Positions 61,976 through 64,000 of a stretch of 64,000 nucleotides of DNA are shown piece by piece. The position numbers and the translations under genes were made by a program. Positions within the stretch are counted from its first letter, which is position 1. Every line of letters starts with the position of its first letter. The notes under the pieces are model-generated. The model saw nothing but the letters and a program-made list of their open reading frames with translations, did not search any database and was not told where the DNA came from. Origin of the DNA: Lacunisphaera limnophila (GTDB taxonomy: Bacteria > Verrucomicrobiota > Verrucomicrobiia > Opitutales > Opitutaceae); the NCBI RefSeq assembly GCF_001746835.1, contig NZ_CP016094.1:2170001-2234000 (forward strand), given 5' to 3'.

Positions 61976-64000
61976 GTGAGTTCCCCATCCCCTTCCGCCG
62001 CCGACCGGGTTGCGGTCGCTCCGGCATTGCTGGAACGGCATGGGGCGGCGCTGCGCACATACCTGGCCCAGTTGCCGGGGGCGGATCGGACCGCCGTGGA
62101 AGCGGTGACACAGGCCGTGCTGAGGGAGATCCAGGAACAGAAGGATCTGGAGGAGGATCCGCTGGTGTGGCTTTTCGCCCGGGGCCGGCAGCAGCTGACC
62201 GGGACGGGTCATCGCGGTGACGGCATGCTGGCGCAGACAGACGAGGCGGCGGAAGCGGATGATCCGGCGGAGGACGGGCGGGTGGCGGTGCACCGGGTGT
62301 TTGCGCGGCTGACGAGCAAGCAGCAGGAGGCGTTGCGGTTGAAATTCCAATTTGGGTTCAACGCCGAGGAGACGGCCCGCATCACGGGACTGTCTCCGGC
62401 CGGGGCGAGTGGTTTGTTGCATCATGCGATCGAGCGGGTGGTGGCGGCGACGGCGGCGGGGCGGTCCAAGGCGTCGTCGGTGATCCGCGATCCCCGGATC
62501 ACCGCTTATGCGTTGGAGGAGATGGGGCCCGACGAGAAGCAGGCCTTTGTGGCGAGCGTGGCCGACGGCAAGGCGCTGCTGACCGGCACCGAGGCGATCC
62601 GGCAGGCCGGGCGGCAGCTGAGGCAGATTTTGGAATCCGGCGAGCCGCTGCCGAAGCGGCGCCGCCGGCGCAAAGGCGGAGCGGGCTTTCGCTTGGGCCT
62701 CACCGCGCTCGTTGTCGTGGGGTTGGCCGCGCTCGGGTGGTATTTTATCGCGCGCTCGCGGGCTCCCGGACGGGGAGAAGCGACCGAGGGTACCGGGCCG
62801 GGGTCGGCCGGGCTCCAAGCGTCGGCAGGGAAGGAGCGGGCAGCCGGTGGCGGGCCGGTCGGAGCCGGCGGTCAAGGAGTGGTGGCGCGGACCGCGCCGG
62901 GTCGAAACCTGCGACCGGGGGAGGCGGAGTGGGAAAGGAAAGCCTTTGGTCACGGCAACGGGCAGGCGGCGGGTGCAACGGGCGGAGCCAGTGCGGCGTT
63001 GCCCGGAGGCGGCATGGGCGGGGCGGAGGCGGGCGGGGGGGGAGGTCTCCGGAGTCCCGGTGCCCCGACGGGGGCACTCGGCACCGACGAGGCCGCCTTG
63101 GCGCAGGGAGAATATAGCGATGATGAAACGGCACCGACGAACGGCCGCGCGGAGGCCACGTTAAAGGCGGACCCGGCGGCACTGGCCGCAGAAGCAATGG
63201 ACGAGCCGGCGGATGCCGGGCCGGTCCAGGCGGCGAAGGTAGCGCGGTCCGCGCCGCCTCGAACCGCTGCGCGGCAACCGGGGGAGACGCCGGCGGCACC
63301 GGCCGAACCGGGAGAGGGGAAGGAGGAGGCGATGCGATCCCAGGCGAAGGCCGCGCCTGGGCCCGGGATCGGGGGTATGCGAAAGCGGCTCGCGGACAAA
63401 GAATGGCCGAAGACGGAAGAGATCCACCTCGCCGAGATGGTGCGGCAGGGACCGCCGGAGCCGCCGCGGCCGGAGGTGGCCGCGGCGGAGGAACCGTTGA
63501 CGGCCCAGGTGGAAGTGGCGCCCTCGCCTTGGACGCCCGGGCGATCGATCGTGCGGGTCTCAGTCCGGGCGAAGCCGGTCACGCCGCCGGCGCGCACGCC
63601 GGTAAACCTGGTGCTGGCGATCGATGTGTCGGAATCGATGCGCGGGCCGAACCGGCTGCCGCTGCTGCAGGAAGGCATGCGGCTGCTGGCGGAGCGGCTG
63701 CGTCCGGATGATCGCGTCGCGGTCGTGACTTATGCGGGGCAAGCGATCGAGGTGTTGCCGAGCCAGCCGTTGGGCGCGCAGGCGCGCGAACTGCGCGGCA
63801 GCTTGAACGGGCTGACGGCGGCGGGGCGCACGAACGGTTATGCCGGGCTCGAACTCGCCTACGACGTGGCCCGGCGGGCGCAAGCGGTGGGGGGGAAGAG
63901 TGTCGTGCTGCTTTGCACGGACGGAAATTTCAACCTGGGGGAAACGGACGAGCGCGTGCTGGCGGCGCGGGCGGCGCGGGAGGCCGCGGGTGGGGTCACG
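61976..64000 (+). CDS. Sigma-70-like / DPRxTAYAL / transmembrane / von Willebrand A fusion protein (3' end outside the window)
   Basis: One open frame of 675 codons, with no stop, running off the right edge. GTG start preceded by AAGGGGGG. Residues about 15-75 resemble ECF sigma region 2 (AVEAVTQAVLREI, DPLVWLFARGRQQL). 106-155 is a clear sigma region 4 helix-turn-helix (LTSKQQEALRLKFQFGFNAEE, LSPAGASGLLHHAI). 170-225 starts RDPRITAYALEEMGPDEK, the N-terminal domain usual in YfbK-like vWA proteins. A transmembrane span covers about 237-258. A 270-residue Gly/Ala/Pro linker follows, then a vWA domain with a complete MIDAS: Asp550, Ser552, Ser554 (DVSES), Thr619 (GRTNG) and Asp649 (CTDGN). Elsewhere the sigma factor and the vWA protein are separate genes; the fusion is inferred from the uninterrupted frame. 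Confidence 0.8.
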   Translation, partial: MSSPSPSAADRVAVAPALLERHGAALRTYLAQLPGADRTAVEAVTQAVLREIQEQKDLEEDPLVWLFARGRQQLTGTGHRGDGMLAQTDEAAEADDPAEDGRVAVHRVFARLTSKQQEALRLKFQFGFNAEETARITGLSPAGASGLLHHAIERVVAATAAGRSKASSVIRDPRITAYALEEMGPDEKQAFVASVADGKALLTGTEAIRQAGRQLRQILESGEPLPKRRRRRKGGAGFRLGLTALVVVGLAALGWYFIARSRAPGRGEATEGTGPGSAGLQASAGKERAAGGGPVGAGGQGVVARTAPGRNLRPGEAEWERKAFGHGNGQAAGATGGASAALPGGGMGGAEAGGGGGLRSPGAPTGALGTDEAALAQGEYSDDETAPTNGRAEATLKADPAALAAEAMDEPADAGPVQAAKVARSAPPRTAARQPGETPAAPAEPGEGKEEAMRSQAKAAPGPGIGGMRKRLADKEWPKTEEIHLAEMVRQGPPEPPRPEVAAAEEPLTAQVEVAPSPWTPGRSIVRVSVRAKPVTPPARTPVNLVLAIDVSESMRGPNRLPLLQEGMRLLAERLRPDDRVAVVTYAGQAIEVLPSQPLGAQARELRGSLNGLTAAGRTNGYAGLELAYDVARRAQAVGGKSVVLLCTDGNFNLGETDERVLAARAAREAAGGVT

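Overview
The window is high-GC bacterial DNA that looks like a chromosome of a verrucomicrobial lineage close to Opitutaceae. This rests on the style of the TonB-dependent receptor (a PFEVTTS.. plug start), the many Tat-exported glycan enzymes, a DUF2264 protein, a split complex I operon with two nuoM genes, and dense REP-like palindromes. The taxonomic call is inference. I see no phage, plasmid, insertion-sequence transposase or CRISPR array.

Layout. 1-5.3 kb (minus strand): a molybdenum block, with a two-subunit Mo hydroxylase (2Fe-2S subunit plus Tat-exported large subunit) followed by moeA, moaC, mog and the start of a MOT1-type molybdate transporter. 5.3-9.9 kb (minus): a small catabolic cluster of a 2-hydroxyacid dehydrogenase, MFS transporter, DUF1349 protein, SDR and a secreted carbohydrate-binding-like protein. 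10.0-12.7 kb (plus): a NarL-type two-component pair whose sensor has an unusual tandem OB-like extracytoplasmic region. 13.0-15.6 kb: a secreted duplicated beta-sandwich protein divergent from an alginate-lyase-family enzyme. 15.7-17.0 kb: hflX. 17.3-21.3 kb (plus): a pantothenate/CoA operon panB-panC-coaBC-coaX-panD. 21.4-29.1 kb (plus): clpB, a hybrid sensor kinase, psd and a secreted amidase, then tRNA-Leu(UAG) and a dihydroorotate-dehydrogenase-like gene.

30.7-44.0 kb is a glycan-utilisation locus. A minus-strand operon encodes a DUF2264 protein, a 2-hydroxyacid dehydrogenase, a sodium:solute symporter and two GH5-like enzymes. Upstream are a LacI-family regulator and a large divergent TonB-dependent receptor. 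A shared 12-bp element lies in front of both the operon and the receptor gene. 44.1-56.5 kb (minus) is a respiratory complex I operon, nuoABCD-I-H-JKL-M-M-N, without nuoEFG. A ferredoxin gene is divergent from nuoA. 57.0-61.9 kb holds a threonine-dehydratase-like enzyme, glyoxalase I, an OGG-type DNA glycosylase, a secreted hypothetical and an oligopeptide-binding lipoprotein. The last 2 kb encode an unusual open-ended protein that joins a sigma-70-like region, a DPRxTAYAL domain, a membrane span and a von Willebrand A domain.

Two themes cut across the region. First, REP-like palindromes with a GTAG/GTGG head occur at ten or more sites, singly or as inverted pairs. Several lie in frame inside genes: the 3' ends of nuoI and nuoC, the middle of the OGG gene, and the linker of the sigma/vWA protein. 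Second, short repeated spacers (AAGAAGTAAGAATTAAG-type and ATCCGTG triplets) occupy gene boundaries and sometimes supply start or stop codons. Most genes outside the glycan and repeat-rich parts are ordinary housekeeping genes.
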